64,000 nucleotides of DNA from contig NZ_VOSL01000146.1 of assembly GCF_007997005.1 (NCBI RefSeq), positions 25,566 to 89,565 of the forward strand, written 5' to 3'. Below the pieces are notes generated by a model, which was not told the DNA's origin, made no database searches, and worked only from the letters and a program-made list of their open reading frames with translations. A program made the position numbers and the translations under genes. Below are positions 1 to 8,536 of the stretch, in pieces; position 1 is the stretch's first letter, and each line of letters opens with the position of its first letter. This stretch comes from Lujinxingia vulgaris. Lineage in GTDB: Bacteria; Myxococcota_A; Bradymonadia; Bradymonadales; Bradymonadaceae.

Positions 1-122
1 TCATCGCTCGGCGCGTTTGCCGGCACGATCACCTGGGTGGCGACGCTCAGCCCGCCTGCCAAAAGCAGCAGGCCCGCCCCGAGGAGCGGGCCCGCCTGGT
101 GCGCCCTGTGCGACTTCGACAT
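1..122 (-). CDS. Unidentified membrane or exported protein, N-terminus only
   Basis: Only the first 40 codons are present; the gene runs off the window. The ATG at 122-120 is followed by a short basic start (MSKSHR) and a hydrophobic Leu/Gly/Ala-rich segment around residues 12-33, so a signal peptide or first membrane helix is likely. It lies 28 bases downstream of nuoI on the same strand and could be in the nuo operon. The visible part does not look like the usual start of NuoJ, which would be the expected next gene. No function is assigned. Confidence 0.45.
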   Translation of the reverse strand, partial: MSKSHRAHQAGPLLGAGLLLLAGGLSVATQVIVPANAPSD

Positions 123-150
123 GCCTGTCTCCAAGGCGACCCGGGTCGCG

Positions 151-681
151 TTAGCGCTTACCACCCTGGACGGCTTGCGAACGGCCCCCCATGCTCATCA
201 GAAGGTCGCGATCGTAGAACGCTTCGTTGCGCTCACCATAAGGCGGGATGTGTACGCCTGAATCCATGCGAATCGCATCACAGGGGCAGGCCTCCACGCA
301 CAGGCCGCAGACAATGCAGCGCAGCTCATCAATCACGAAGACCGAGGGGTACTTCTCGATCGTCGGATCATCGTGTTCGGCAGCTTCAATGTGGATGCAG
401 TCCGCCGGGCAGATCGTCGAGCAGCACATACACGCCACACATCGCACCTGGCCGTCATCGCGTAGCATCAGCCGGTGCAGACCCCGGTAGCGCTCCGGGT
501 AGATCGTCGGCTCCTCCGGGTAGTTGCGCGTAAAGGTGGTGCGCTTCTCTTTGCTCGGGTTCAGGTTGCGAAAGAAGTGACCGGTGGTCACCGCCAGCCC
601 GCGGATGATCTCGGGGATGTAGCTCTTCTCCCAGAGAGACTGCGGCTCACGATCGATTACTTTGACGTTCACGTTGGCCAT
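151..681 (-). CDS. nuoI: NADH-quinone oxidoreductase subunit I (NuoI)
   Basis: NuoI is the peripheral-arm subunit of respiratory complex I that carries the two tetranuclear clusters (N6a, N6b) passing electrons towards NuoB. The 176-residue protein has two 8Fe-ferredoxin-type motifs, CVACMCCSTICP and CIVCGLCVEACP, in the order and spacing of the family, and its length is normal. I chose the ATG at 681; a TTG directly upstream is less likely. It follows nuoH in the order A-B-C-D-G-H-I, with a gap of about 60 bases. Confidence 0.97.
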   Translation of the reverse strand: MANVNVKVIDREPQSLWEKSYIPEIIRGLAVTTGHFFRNLNPSKEKRTTFTRNYPEEPTIYPERYRGLHRLMLRDDGQVRCVACMCCSTICPADCIHIEAAEHDDPTIEKYPSVFVIDELRCIVCGLCVEACPCDAIRMDSGVHIPPYGERNEAFYDRDLLMSMGGRSQAVQGGKR

Positions 682-742
682 CAACGACCTCGGTTCAGAT
701 GGCGAGGGCCGGGCCCCCGGTTGGGGGCCCGACGAGCTCGGA

Positions 743-1888
743 TTAAAGCAGGGTGACGATGAGCGCGGTCACAAAGAGGTTCGCGATGCTCAGCGGCAGC
801 AGAATCTTCCAACCCAGGGTCATGACCTGGTCGTAGCGGAAGCGGGGCAGCGTCCAGCGCATCATGAACTGCAGCCAGACCAGCACCAGGATCTTGAAGA
901 TCATCGCGTGCACGCGCAGGAAGATCGAGATCCAGTACCAGGCCTGCTCGCCAAAGGGCACCCAGTGGTTGTCGAAGATTCGGATGCCGTCGGCGTAGAC
1001 GTAAGGGATCTGCCAGCCGCCCAGGAAGATCACCGCGATCAGCGCCGCAATGAACACCGTCGCCGCGTATTCAGCAAGCTGCATGCCGGCGAACTTCATC
1101 GTGGAGTATTCGGTCAGATAACCGGCGACAATCTCCGACTCGCCTTCCGGAAGGTCGAAGGGCGCGCGTTTGGTCTCGGCCATCCCCGCCAGAAAGAAGA
1201 GGAAGAACGCCAGCGGCTGCACCACAACGCCCCACATCGGCAGCCAGTCCCACAGGAGGTAGCCCTGCATGCGCGCCATCTCGTTGAGATCGAGCGTGCC
1301 GTAGATGAGCAGGATGCCCGCAAGGCTAAGCCCCATCGAGACTTCGTACGAGATCATCTGCGCGGAGGAGCGCAGCCCGCCGAGAAGGCTGTACTTGCTG
1401 TTGGAGGCCCACCCCGCAATCGCCGCGCCGTAGACCGAGATCGCCGCGATCGCAAACGCGAAGAGCAGCCCGGCGTTGAGGTGCATGATCGAGAAGTAGT
1501 TCTTCCACTCCCCGCCCACGCAGATCTCGGTGTACTCGGCCGTCGTCTGCATGGTGCCCGTGCAGTAGTGATCCATAAAGGGAATCACAGCCCAGCCGAT
1601 CAGGGCCGGGGCCAGCACCAGAACCGGTGCCAGCGTGTGCAGGAAGCGGTTGGCGCCTGCCGGGACGATGTTCTCCTTAAGCACCAGCTTCAGGCCATCG
1701 GCCAGGAAGTGGGGGATACCCAGCACCCCAATGCCCAGGATTTTGGCGCGGTTAGGACCAACGCGGTTCTGGATCTTCGACGATTGCTTTCGGTCGCCCA
1801 GCAGGGTCAGCAGGCCGGCGACGGCCATAACGAACCCGAGGACGATGACGAAGATCTTAACCAGACTAATGAGCACTTCGACCATCAT
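743..1888 (-). CDS. nuoH: NADH-quinone oxidoreductase subunit H (NuoH)
   Basis: This is the membrane subunit of complex I that forms the quinone-access channel where the peripheral and membrane arms meet. At 381 residues it is slightly longer than the usual 325-350. It has the family signatures GDRKQSSKIQNRVGPNR near residue 31 and ETKRAPFDLPEGESEIVAGY in the second half, with multiple hydrophobic helices throughout. An extra loop containing two cysteines (DHYCTGTM, EICVGGEW) follows the second or third helix and accounts for the added length. Two adjacent ATG codons (1888 and 1885) could each be the start; a GGATG about 8 bases upstream could serve as the ribosome site. Confidence 0.97.
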   Translation of the reverse strand: MMVEVLISLVKIFVIVLGFVMAVAGLLTLLGDRKQSSKIQNRVGPNRAKILGIGVLGIPHFLADGLKLVLKENIVPAGANRFLHTLAPVLVLAPALIGWAVIPFMDHYCTGTMQTTAEYTEICVGGEWKNYFSIMHLNAGLLFAFAIAAISVYGAAIAGWASNSKYSLLGGLRSSAQMISYEVSMGLSLAGILLIYGTLDLNEMARMQGYLLWDWLPMWGVVVQPLAFFLFFLAGMAETKRAPFDLPEGESEIVAGYLTEYSTMKFAGMQLAEYAATVFIAALIAVIFLGGWQIPYVYADGIRIFDNHWVPFGEQAWYWISIFLRVHAMIFKILVLVWLQFMMRWTLPRFRYDQVMTLGWKILLPLSIANLFVTALIVTLL

Positions 1889-1942
1889 GATGATTTCATC
1901 CTTTCAACGAAGAGCGGCGCGTCGCGGCGAGCCTCAATTCCA

Positions 1943-3481
1943 TCACTCAGCAGGGGTCTGAGACGCCTCTTCTGTGGCCGCCGAGTCCTCGAACATCTCC
2001 TTACGGATCTGATGGACGAAGGTGTAAGTGAGCTTGTGATTCATCGCCCGGGCCAGTCGCATAAAGATCTGCCAGTGCGGCAGCGACTCACCCAGCGGAG
2101 CAAAGGCCCGGTCGAACTCCTGGGCGATCCCGTCGAAGTTGACGAAGGTCCCCTCGGTCTCGGCGTGAGAGCAGGCCGGCAGCGCGATATGCGCTTTGGT
2201 GGAGAGCTCGCCGTGATGCTGGGCCTGAAGCACGAAGAGGTCGAGTTTATCGAGCGCGCTTACGAAGCGGGCGCTCTCCTCGGTGGCGACAGGGATCTGT
2301 GTCTCCATCATGTAGAGCGAGGTCACCGCGCCGCTCTCGATGTCGTCGATAAGCGCGCCGAAGTCCCGAAGCTCGCCCTCGTGTCCGAAGATGGTCTGCA
2401 GCCCGCGGGTGTTGGGGTTTTTGTCGGCCTTGATGAGGAAGTCATCCTCGAAGCCGTCCGGGTTGCCGCCCACGTAGATGCGCTCGGTTCCCAGCACTTC
2501 CTTCGCGAAACGACGCGCGAGGAAAAGGTCCTCGCAGCTGGCCTGCGGGCTGACCACAAAACCAAAGGTTCCCTTATCTTCGATGGCGCGGCCGAGCTTA
2601 TCGGCGGCGGTGCCGCTGACACCGTGCCAGTTGAGCTCGGCTCCGTTGCTCATCGGACGGGTGAGGCGGTCGGTGTGAATCGCCTTATAGGTCAGGCGGC
2701 CGGCGTCGCACATCCAGTAGTCATTGACGTCCGGGTTGAAGCGCGGGCGGTAGCGCTGCACTTCGTTGCGGAAATGCTCCAGGTGGATGTTGCAGCCGTT
2801 GGAGCAGCCCGTGCACACGCTGTCGGTGGAGCTAAGCAGCCAGACGCGGCACTTAAAGCGGAAGTCGCGCGAGGTCAGCGCGCCCACCGGGCAGATGTCG
2901 GCGGTGCACACCGAGTAGGGGTTGTCGAGTGAGCGGCCCGGGAAGGGGCGAATCTCGGCGGCGTCACCACGCTGAATGATGGTCAGCTCGTTGGTACCGG
3001 TGATCTCTTCGCAGAAACGCACGCAGCGGGTGCAGAGAATGCAGCGCTCGCCATCGTAGAGCACCTCGGGGCCGATGGGGAAGACCTTGACCTTGGCCGT
3101 CTTCTCGGTGCGCAGGCGTGACTCCTGCGCGTCGTAGGCCATGTAGTAATCCTGGAGCTTGCACTCGCCGGCCTGGTCGCAGATGGGGCAGTCGACCGGG
3201 TGGTTGATCAGGATAAACTCGAGCACGGCCTTCTGGGCCTTGATCACGCGCTCGCTCTTGGTGTTGACGACCATCCCGTCGCTGACCTGCGAATAACACG
3301 AAGGCTGCAGCTTCCAGGAGCCTTCCACCTCGACCAGGCACATCCGGCAGTTGGCCGGGATCGACAGGGCGGGGTGGTAGCAGAAGTGGGGCACCTCGTA
3401 ACCGGCCTGAGCGGCCGCACGCAGGATGGTGGTCCCTTTCTCGACCTCGATCTCGGTACCGTTGATGGTGACTTTTGGCAT
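1943..3481 (-). CDS. nuoG: NADH-quinone oxidoreductase subunit G, short form (NuoG)
   Basis: This is the large iron-sulfur subunit of complex I. The N-terminal 2Fe-2S domain has Cys34, Cys45, Cys48 and Cys62. It is followed by the His/Cys motif HPVDCPICDQAGEC, the CILCTRCVRFC motif with a later CTADICP, and a further CTGCSNGC plus WMCD set that matches an N7-type cluster. The molybdopterin-oxidoreductase-like region that follows is short: the protein has 512 residues, while many NuoG proteins have 700-900. It sits directly after nuoD, where nuoE and nuoF would be found in a 14-gene operon, so the NADH-binding module is not encoded here. Confidence 0.93.
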   Translation of the reverse strand: MPKVTINGTEIEVEKGTTILRAAAQAGYEVPHFCYHPALSIPANCRMCLVEVEGSWKLQPSCYSQVSDGMVVNTKSERVIKAQKAVLEFILINHPVDCPICDQAGECKLQDYYMAYDAQESRLRTEKTAKVKVFPIGPEVLYDGERCILCTRCVRFCEEITGTNELTIIQRGDAAEIRPFPGRSLDNPYSVCTADICPVGALTSRDFRFKCRVWLLSSTDSVCTGCSNGCNIHLEHFRNEVQRYRPRFNPDVNDYWMCDAGRLTYKAIHTDRLTRPMSNGAELNWHGVSGTAADKLGRAIEDKGTFGFVVSPQASCEDLFLARRFAKEVLGTERIYVGGNPDGFEDDFLIKADKNPNTRGLQTIFGHEGELRDFGALIDDIESGAVTSLYMMETQIPVATEESARFVSALDKLDLFVLQAQHHGELSTKAHIALPACSHAETEGTFVNFDGIAQEFDRAFAPLGESLPHWQIFMRLARAMNHKLTYTFVHQIRKEMFEDSAATEEASQTPAE

Positions 3482-3546
3482 TTGACTACTCCAGGGGTGG
3501 GCGCGCCCGCATCATAATGGCGAGCGCCTGAGACCACGCTCCGTAA

Positions 3547-4752
3547 TTACTTATCGCACTCGCCACCGATCATGTTGACGGTGTCGAAGGTGGGGATGAT
3601 GTCAGCGAGCAGGCCGCCTTCAAAGAGCTTGTGGATACCGCCCATCACGATCAGGCTCGGCGAGCGCACGTGAATCTTCCAGGGCTTCCCGGTGCCGTTG
3701 GACACGATGTAGAAGCCAAGCTCGCCGTTGCCGCCCTCGGTGTAGCTGTAGACCTCACCGGCGGGCACCTGGACGCCCTCAAAGATGATCTTGAAGTGCG
3801 AGATCATCCCCTCAATGGTGTTGTAGACCTTGTCTTTGCTGGGCAGCGCCACGCGGGGATCATCGGTGTTGATGGGACCTGGCTTCATCTTGGCCAGGCA
3901 CTGGTCGATGATGCGAATGGATTGCACCAGCTCCTCCATGCGGCAGAGGTAGCGGTCCATGTTGTCGCCGTGCTTGCCCACGGGCACATCGAAGTCCACC
4001 TCGCCATATTTGAAGTAGGGGTGGTCTTTGCGCACGTCGTAGGCCACGCCGGTGGAGCGCAGACAGACGCCGGTATAGCCGTAGGAGACGCCCATCTCCG
4101 GCGTGATCACGCCGGTACCTTCCATGCGGTCGAGGAAGATGCGGTTGCGCGTGAGCAGCTTGTGGGTCGTCTCGTGGATCTCGATGAGACGCTCGCGGGT
4201 GTAGGCCCAGCGCTCGGCGAAGTCCGGCGTCAGATCGTCTTTGAGACCGCCGATGCGGCCGTAGCTCACCGTAAGGCGCGCGCCGGTGACCTGTTCGATA
4301 AGATCCCAGACCAGCTCGCGACCTTCGATCGCGTAAAGGAAGGCGGTCATCGCTCCCAGCTCCAGTCCCCCGGCGCCGATGCAGGTCAGGTGATCGGAGA
4401 GACGGCTGAGCTCGCCCATGATCGTGCGGATCCAATCGCAACGCTCGGGGACTTCAATGCCCAGAAGTCGCTCGACGGCCAGCGCGTAGCCGAAGTTGTT
4501 GAGCAGCGGGCTGACGTAGTTGAGGCGGTCGGTGTAGGGGAAGACCTGGGTCCAGGTCGCCTCCTCACACTCTTTCTCAAAGCCGCGGTGCAGGTAGCCG
4601 ACCTCGGTCTCGCACTTGATGACCTTTTCGCCCTCAAGCGTCAGGGTGAAGCGCACGGTGCCGTGGGTGGCAGGGTGGCTTGGACCCATCTGGAGGATCA
4701 TCGGCTCGCTGTGGATGTCCTGGTCAATGGGCTTGTAGATATCTTCGGCCAT
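3547..4752 (-). CDS. nuoD: NADH-quinone oxidoreductase subunit D (NuoD)
   Basis: NuoD is the 49-kDa-type subunit of complex I, which forms the quinone-reduction pocket together with NuoB. The 401-residue length is normal. Visible signatures are MGPSHPATHGTVRF near the N-terminus, the EVGYLHRGFEK motif, and a C-terminal SPSLIVMGGIHKLFEGG leading to an ADIIPTFDTVNMIGGECDK end. NuoC and NuoD are separate proteins here and not a NuoCD fusion. The ATG at 4752 starts the canonical protein, 44 bases after the nuoC stop. Confidence 0.98.
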   Translation of the reverse strand: MAEDIYKPIDQDIHSEPMILQMGPSHPATHGTVRFTLTLEGEKVIKCETEVGYLHRGFEKECEEATWTQVFPYTDRLNYVSPLLNNFGYALAVERLLGIEVPERCDWIRTIMGELSRLSDHLTCIGAGGLELGAMTAFLYAIEGRELVWDLIEQVTGARLTVSYGRIGGLKDDLTPDFAERWAYTRERLIEIHETTHKLLTRNRIFLDRMEGTGVITPEMGVSYGYTGVCLRSTGVAYDVRKDHPYFKYGEVDFDVPVGKHGDNMDRYLCRMEELVQSIRIIDQCLAKMKPGPINTDDPRVALPSKDKVYNTIEGMISHFKIIFEGVQVPAGEVYSYTEGGNGELGFYIVSNGTGKPWKIHVRSPSLIVMGGIHKLFEGGLLADIIPTFDTVNMIGGECDK

Positions 4753-4796
4753 GATTCAAAACCCTTGCATGATGGTGAGGGGGGCGCCGGGCAGCT

Positions 4797-5348
4797 TCAC
4801 GCCTGGCGGGAGCCCTCGGAGGGCTTGTCTTTGACGTAGCGGTTGAACTCTTCGACGCTGTCGCGCTCTTTGCCCAGCAGCTCCAGGCGAGGCTGAGAGG
4901 CCTGCTTGGCGTAGTCTTTGCGAAGGGGGTGGCCTTCAAACTCTTCGTAGAGCAGCACACGGCGAAGATCGGAGTGCCCTTCAAAGGTGACGCCGTACAT
5001 ATCCCAGACCTCGCGCTCCATCCACGCCGCACACCCGTAGAGGTGCTCGATGGTGGGCACGTTGCAGTCGTCTTCGGGCACCACCACGCGCACCGTCAGC
5101 ATATGCTTTTTGGCGATGCTGTAGAGGATGTAGACGACCTCGAAGCGCGGCTCGCGGTGCAGGTAGTCCACGCAGGTGATCGCACGCAGCATATTCATCT
5201 GGGTGGCGTCGTCGTCGCGCAGTCGCGCGATGATGTCGGCAACCCGACCGCGCTCCACCACGACGGTGTCGTTACCCAGTCGCGAGTGCGCGTCGAGGAC
5301 CTCGTCGCCGAAGTGCTTTTTGACAAAGTCGATCAGTTTTTTGGCCAT
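4797..5348 (-). CDS. nuoC: NADH-quinone oxidoreductase subunit C (NuoC)
   Basis: This is the 30-kDa-type subunit of the complex I peripheral arm. The 183-residue protein contains the family signature region EREVWDMYGVTFEGHSDLRR followed by FEGHPLRKDY. A GTG eight codons upstream (5372) keeps the frame, but the start MAKKLIDFVKKHFGD at 5348 looks like the natural beginning of the family, so I chose it; neither start has a strong ribosome site. It lies between nuoB (gap of about 110 bases) and nuoD. Confidence 0.95.
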   Translation of the reverse strand: MAKKLIDFVKKHFGDEVLDAHSRLGNDTVVVERGRVADIIARLRDDDATQMNMLRAITCVDYLHREPRFEVVYILYSIAKKHMLTVRVVVPEDDCNVPTIEHLYGCAAWMEREVWDMYGVTFEGHSDLRRVLLYEEFEGHPLRKDYAKQASQPRLELLGKERDSVEEFNRYVKDKPSEGSRQA

Positions 5349-5459
5349 ATCTCTAAATCCGGAGGAGGGCACCGGGCTGTCCGGTGCCCCGATGCGCGCT
5401 CAGTGCACGAAGGCGTCTGCCGTGGGAATGTGACGCAAAGGTGTTGGCTTCGCGAAGGA

Positions 5460-6017
5460 TCAGACCTTGGTGCCGAAACGCTCCAGGAAGGTCGGCTCTT
5501 CTTCGATGCCTTCGGCCAGACGACGGCGCCGCTTCTCTTCGTAGGCGTACTTATCCCAGGGTTCGTTCTGGATCTTCTCCTGAAGTTTCAGGAGGCCATC
5601 GAGCACCTGCTCGGGACGGGGAGGGCAGCCGGGGATGTACATGTCGACCGGGATGATCTTATCGATGCCCTGGACCGTCGCGTAATTGTCGTAGAAGCCG
5701 CCGGTGGACGCGCACACGCCGAAGGAGATCACCCACTTGGGCTCGGCCATCTGCTCGTAAATACGGCGCAGGAAGGGAGCGAGCTTGTGGTTGACGGTGC
5801 CAACGACCCAGAGGAGGTCAGCCTGACGCGGGGAGAAACGCGGGATCTCCGCGCCGAAGCGCGAGATGTCGTAGCGCGCCGCGGCCGTCGCCATATACTC
5901 CATGCCACAGCAGGCCGTGACAAAGGGGTACTGGAAGAGCGAGTGCTTGCGCGCCCAGCCCACCGCGCTTTCAAGGCGAGTGGTGATGACTTCAGGAAGT
6001 TGATGTTCTAGTCCCAT
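5460..6017 (-). CDS. nuoB: NADH-quinone oxidoreductase subunit B (NuoB)
   Basis: NuoB binds cluster N2, the last iron-sulfur centre before quinone. The 185-residue protein has the N2 ligand pair in [11 protein letters not shown], the GTVNHKLAP segment, a Cys in [12 protein letters not shown] and the last ligand in [11 protein letters not shown]. The ATG at 6017, preceded by an AAGGGGG ribosome site, is preferred over an in-frame upstream start. Its first bases overlap the end of nuoA by 10 bases, which suggests translational coupling. Confidence 0.97.
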   Translation of the reverse strand: MGLEHQLPEVITTRLESAVGWARKHSLFQYPFVTACCGMEYMATAAARYDISRFGAEIPRFSPRQADLLWVVGTVNHKLAPFLRRIYEQMAEPKWVISFGVCASTGGFYDNYATVQGIDKIIPVDMYIPGCPPRPEQVLDGLLKLQEKIQNEPWDKYAYEEKRRRRLAEGIEEEPTFLERFGTKV

Positions 6018-6385
6018 TCGAGACCCCCTTGGCTCCACTCATAGACGAGACCGATAGTCAGAATCGCCAGGAAGAGCGCCATGACAGCAAAAGAGTAGAA
6101 CCCGTGCCCCATCGCCGCGCTCTCGCGCCAGCTCATGGCCCACGGGATGACGAAGACCGTTTCCAGGTCGAAGAGGATGAAGCTGATCGCCACCATGTAA
6201 AACTTCACGCTGAAGCGGGAAGCCTGGGGCTCAGAGAGCGGATCGGAGCCGGACTCGTAGGGCATCAACTTTTCGCGGGTCGGGTTTTTGGGCCCGAAGA
6301 ACTCCGCCGCAAAGATGATGCCGCCGACCACCGCGATAGCGACCAGCACCAGCAAAATAAGAGGGATGTAGTTGGCGATTAACAT
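6008..6385 (-). CDS. nuoA: NADH-quinone oxidoreductase subunit A (NuoA)
   Basis: NuoA is a small three-helix membrane subunit of complex I and the first gene of this operon. The 125-residue protein has a hydrophobic N-terminal helix (residues about 5-30), the conserved loop PYESGSDPL followed by [20 protein letters not shown], and two more helices. The loop cysteine seen in many NuoA proteins is a serine here (YESGSD). It overlaps nuoB. A promoter candidate lies about 115 bases upstream. Confidence 0.97.
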   Translation of the reverse strand: MLIANYIPLILLVLVAIAVVGGIIFAAEFFGPKNPTREKLMPYESGSDPLSEPQASRFSVKFYMVAISFILFDLETVFVIPWAMSWRESAAMGHGFYSFAVMALFLAILTIGLVYEWSQGGLEWD

Positions 6386-6497
6386 GGGGCGCGCTCATTG
6401 CACGGGGTGAAAAGGGAGGGGCTCAGGCGAAGCCAAATCTCGGGGTTTCGCCGGCCCGTGTCGCCGGGTTCAGCGACGTATTTCAAACCGGGTGAGT

Positions 6498-6526
6498 GCC
6501 TAACACGGCATCTCTAAAGGTGTCAA
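6498..6526 (-). promoter_or_regulatory. Candidate promoter of the nuo operon
   Basis: On the minus strand a perfect TTGACA (6526-6521) is followed after 17 bases by TTAGGC (6503-6498). The -10 element is weak, but the same arrangement, TTGACA with TTAGGT, occurs upstream of rpsA in this window. It would give a leader of roughly 110 bases before nuoA. Not tested. Confidence 0.4.
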
Positions 6527-6628
6527 ACACGGGCCCTGCGCTTTGTTGCATTCCGTGGCGTTTCGGGGGGGAAGCTCGCCCGGGCCTGATTGTAGGTGCA
6601 GGTAATTTTGTGGCCAGTCTTGTTTTGT

Positions 6629-6645
6629 CTGTATGAGTGTTCAGC
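6629..6645 (+). promoter_or_regulatory. Putative LexA box 1
   Basis: CTGTATGAGTGTTCAGC matches 15 of 17 positions of the Myxococcus xanthus LexA consensus CTRHAMRYBYGTTCAGS as I recall it. It lies 135 bases before lexA and 29 bases (start to start) upstream of a second match. Confidence 0.55.
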
Positions 6646-6650
6646 TTTGA

Positions 6651-6679
6651 TTGACCTGGGCACACGTGTTCAGTAGTCT
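6651..6679 (+). promoter_or_regulatory. Candidate lexA promoter with LexA box 2 in the spacer
   Basis: TTGACC (6651-6656), a 17-base spacer and TAGTCT (6674-6679) form a reasonable sigma-70-type promoter pointing at lexA. The spacer contains the second LexA-box-like sequence (6658-6674, 14 of 17 matches including GTTCAG), so LexA bound there would block polymerase. This is the layout expected for SOS autoregulation. Confidence 0.5.
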
Positions 6680-6779
6680 GCCCCTGACGTCGCCCGGAGA
6701 ACCGGGGACATTCATACGAACGCTGGCAAGGCCCGAGCCGTATTTCGAGGGGTGAGCTGGCCAGGTACGAGGCCGAATC

Positions 6780-7469
6780 ATGAAGCCACTGACCAAGCTG
6801 ACAAACCGTCAGGCGAAGGTGTTGGAGTTGATCGCCGATCACATTCAGAAGGTGGGTTATCCGCCGACGATCCGCGAGCTCGGCGACGCGTTGGGGATCC
6901 GCTCGACCAACGGGGTTAACGACCACCTCAAAGCCCTGGAGAAGAAGGGGTACCTCTCGCGCGAAGACGCCAAGTCGCGCACCCTGCGACCGCTCTTCTG
7001 GCCCAACGGTGAAGCGTTTGACCTTTCGTCGTCGTCGGCCGGGCAAGGCGACGCGGCGATGGAGCCGGACAGCGATGTCCATCAGGTTCCGGTGGTGGGG
7101 CGTATTGCCGCCGGGCTGCCGATCTCGGCGATCGAGCAGACCGAAGAGGTGGTCGCCATCGGGGAAGGTTTGCTGGGCCGACACCCGGACCTTTTTGCGC
7201 TGCGCGTTAAGGGCGAGAGCATGATCGAAGATGGGATCTTCGATGGGGACTACATCTTTGTGCGCAAGCAGAGTGATGTGCGCGACGGGGTGATTGTCGC
7301 GGCGATGGTGGACGGGGAGGCCACGGTAAAGCGCCTCTTCCGCGAGAAGGGGCAGGTACGCCTGCAGCCGGCCAACGCTTCGATGGAGCCGATCTACGTC
7401 CGCGAGGAAGACGGACGGGATACCAGCGTGCTCGGGGCGGTGGTGGGCGTGTTTCGTCGTCTCAACTAG
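6780..7469 (+). CDS. lexA: LexA repressor (SOS regulator, self-cleaving)
   Basis: LexA represses DNA-damage genes and is inactivated by RecA-stimulated self-cleavage. The 229-residue protein has an N-terminal winged helix-turn-helix (residues about 1-70, with YPPTIRELGDALGI and STNGVNDHLKALEKKGYL), a linker, and an S24 peptidase domain. The cleavage site is Ala111-Gly112 in GRIAAGLP, the nucleophile is Ser147 in KGESMIEDG and the general base is Lys184 in GEATVKRLF. All catalytic elements are present. It is divergent from nuoA, across a 394-base intergenic region that holds both candidate promoters and two LexA-box matches; I see no gene in that stretch. Confidence 0.97.
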   Translation: MKPLTKLTNRQAKVLELIADHIQKVGYPPTIRELGDALGIRSTNGVNDHLKALEKKGYLSREDAKSRTLRPLFWPNGEAFDLSSSSAGQGDAAMEPDSDVHQVPVVGRIAAGLPISAIEQTEEVVAIGEGLLGRHPDLFALRVKGESMIEDGIFDGDYIFVRKQSDVRDGVIVAAMVDGEATVKRLFREKGQVRLQPANASMEPIYVREEDGRDTSVLGAVVGVFRRLN

Positions 7470-7476
7470 TGAGACG

Positions 7477-7513
7477 GTGCTGGCGTCGGGCGGTTCTCGC
7501 TCTGCGCCAGCAC
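7477..7513 (+). terminator. Inverted repeat after lexA, possible terminator
   Basis: GTGCTGGCG (7477-7485) and CGCCAGCAC (7505-7513) pair perfectly over 9 bases around a 19-base loop, 8 bases after the lexA stop. No T-run follows, so this could be a weak or factor-dependent terminator, or it could protect the transcript end. Confidence 0.35.
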
Positions 7514-7566
7514 GGCCGACGTGTCTTCGGTTCCTGATGGCCGGGCTCAACGCTATGCCCTGAACC

Positions 7567-8406
7567 TTATTGAAAGAAGGGCAGGCGCCCCTGAACGGCC
7601 AGCGACGTGATGTCCATCGTGACGGCCACCGAGATGTGAATCGCTACACCCATCCAGATCGAGCGCGTGTAGAGCGAGAGCAGCCCCAGGGCGATCCCTG
7701 CCAGGATGGCACCGACCGTCTCCGGGAGCGGCTTTCCGAAGTGGATCATGCAGTAGGGGATCGTCGAGACAAAAATCGCGTAGATCCCCAGACGTGCTTT
7801 CAGCCCGTGAATGAGAAATCCGCGGTAGAAGAACTCCAGCGCGAAGAACTGTGCAGCGTACACAATCTGCCAGGCGAAGAAGTCGAGCAGACTCCGGTCT
7901 GCGGCTTGATAGAAGGGGTAGGTTCGCTGAAAGCTGGGGTGGAACGCCACCGCGATCACAAAGGGGAGCACAAGCACGTAGAGGCCGACGTAGATCTTCC
8001 AATGGGTGAGGGCCCCTTCGAGCTTCATGCCGAAATCGCGCAGCCGATGTTTCATGATCAGCGTGATGAAGAGCGCCGGGATCACGAAGTAGCCAAGAAA
8101 AGTCGTGCCACTCCAGTACGTCAGTCGCGCCAGCCGGCCGTAGTAGCGATCGGCAAAGATTGCACCGAGGGTCGCGGCCGGATCGTCCGAGAAGAGTCCC
8201 ACCAGGGGCTCCAAACTCTTCCAATGCGTGGACGAGCCGTAATACTCGAGGATCGAGAGGATCAGTGCTGCCAGGGTGAGCACGCCCATCGTCGTCCAGT
8301 CGATGTCGGTGTCCTGGCGAGCGTTTCGAGCGTGCTTGCTCTGGGTCTCAACCTGGATGACCAGGTCACGGGTTAGCACCCAGAGGCGTTTCAGGGGAGA
8401 GAACAT
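7567..8406 (-). CDS. CPBP-family (Abi/CAAX-like) intramembrane metalloprotease
   Basis: The 279-residue protein has about seven to eight hydrophobic helices and the motifs of the CPBP (Rce1-like) family. These are a glutamate/arginine motif ALEFFYRGFLIHG in the second half, an FxxxH-like motif ending in CMIHFGKPLPE, and a final helix with HISVAVTMD that supplies the third polar site. Members are glutamate-type intramembrane proteases; in bacteria their substrates are mostly unknown. The ATG at 8406 is preferred over a TTG three codons upstream. It is convergent with lexA and divergent from mutL. Confidence 0.85.
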   Translation of the reverse strand: MFSPLKRLWVLTRDLVIQVETQSKHARNARQDTDIDWTTMGVLTLAALILSILEYYGSSTHWKSLEPLVGLFSDDPAATLGAIFADRYYGRLARLTYWSGTTFLGYFVIPALFITLIMKHRLRDFGMKLEGALTHWKIYVGLYVLVLPFVIAVAFHPSFQRTYPFYQAADRSLLDFFAWQIVYAAQFFALEFFYRGFLIHGLKARLGIYAIFVSTIPYCMIHFGKPLPETVGAILAGIALGLLSLYTRSIWMGVAIHISVAVTMDITSLAVQGRLPFFQ

Positions 8407-8536
8407 AAGGAGCAAGGCCGGGAGAAGTTCGGAGGCATCAGTCGCGCGAGGCGACCTTTTACGCTAGAAGCGCGGTGGTTTCCAGCCTGTGTCAGCGACA
8501 GCGAGCCCGGGCGCGAACATTGTAAGGGAGTAAGCA

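Noticed and set aside
662..2932. A 756-residue open frame on the plus strand across nuoH and nuoG
   Set aside because: It is antisense to two certain complex I genes, has a low-complexity Arg/His/Glu composition and no ribosome site; a high-GC frame shadow.
6483..7550. A 355-residue minus-strand frame across lexA
   Set aside because: It is antisense to lexA and reaches over the lexA promoter; its composition is that of a shadow frame.
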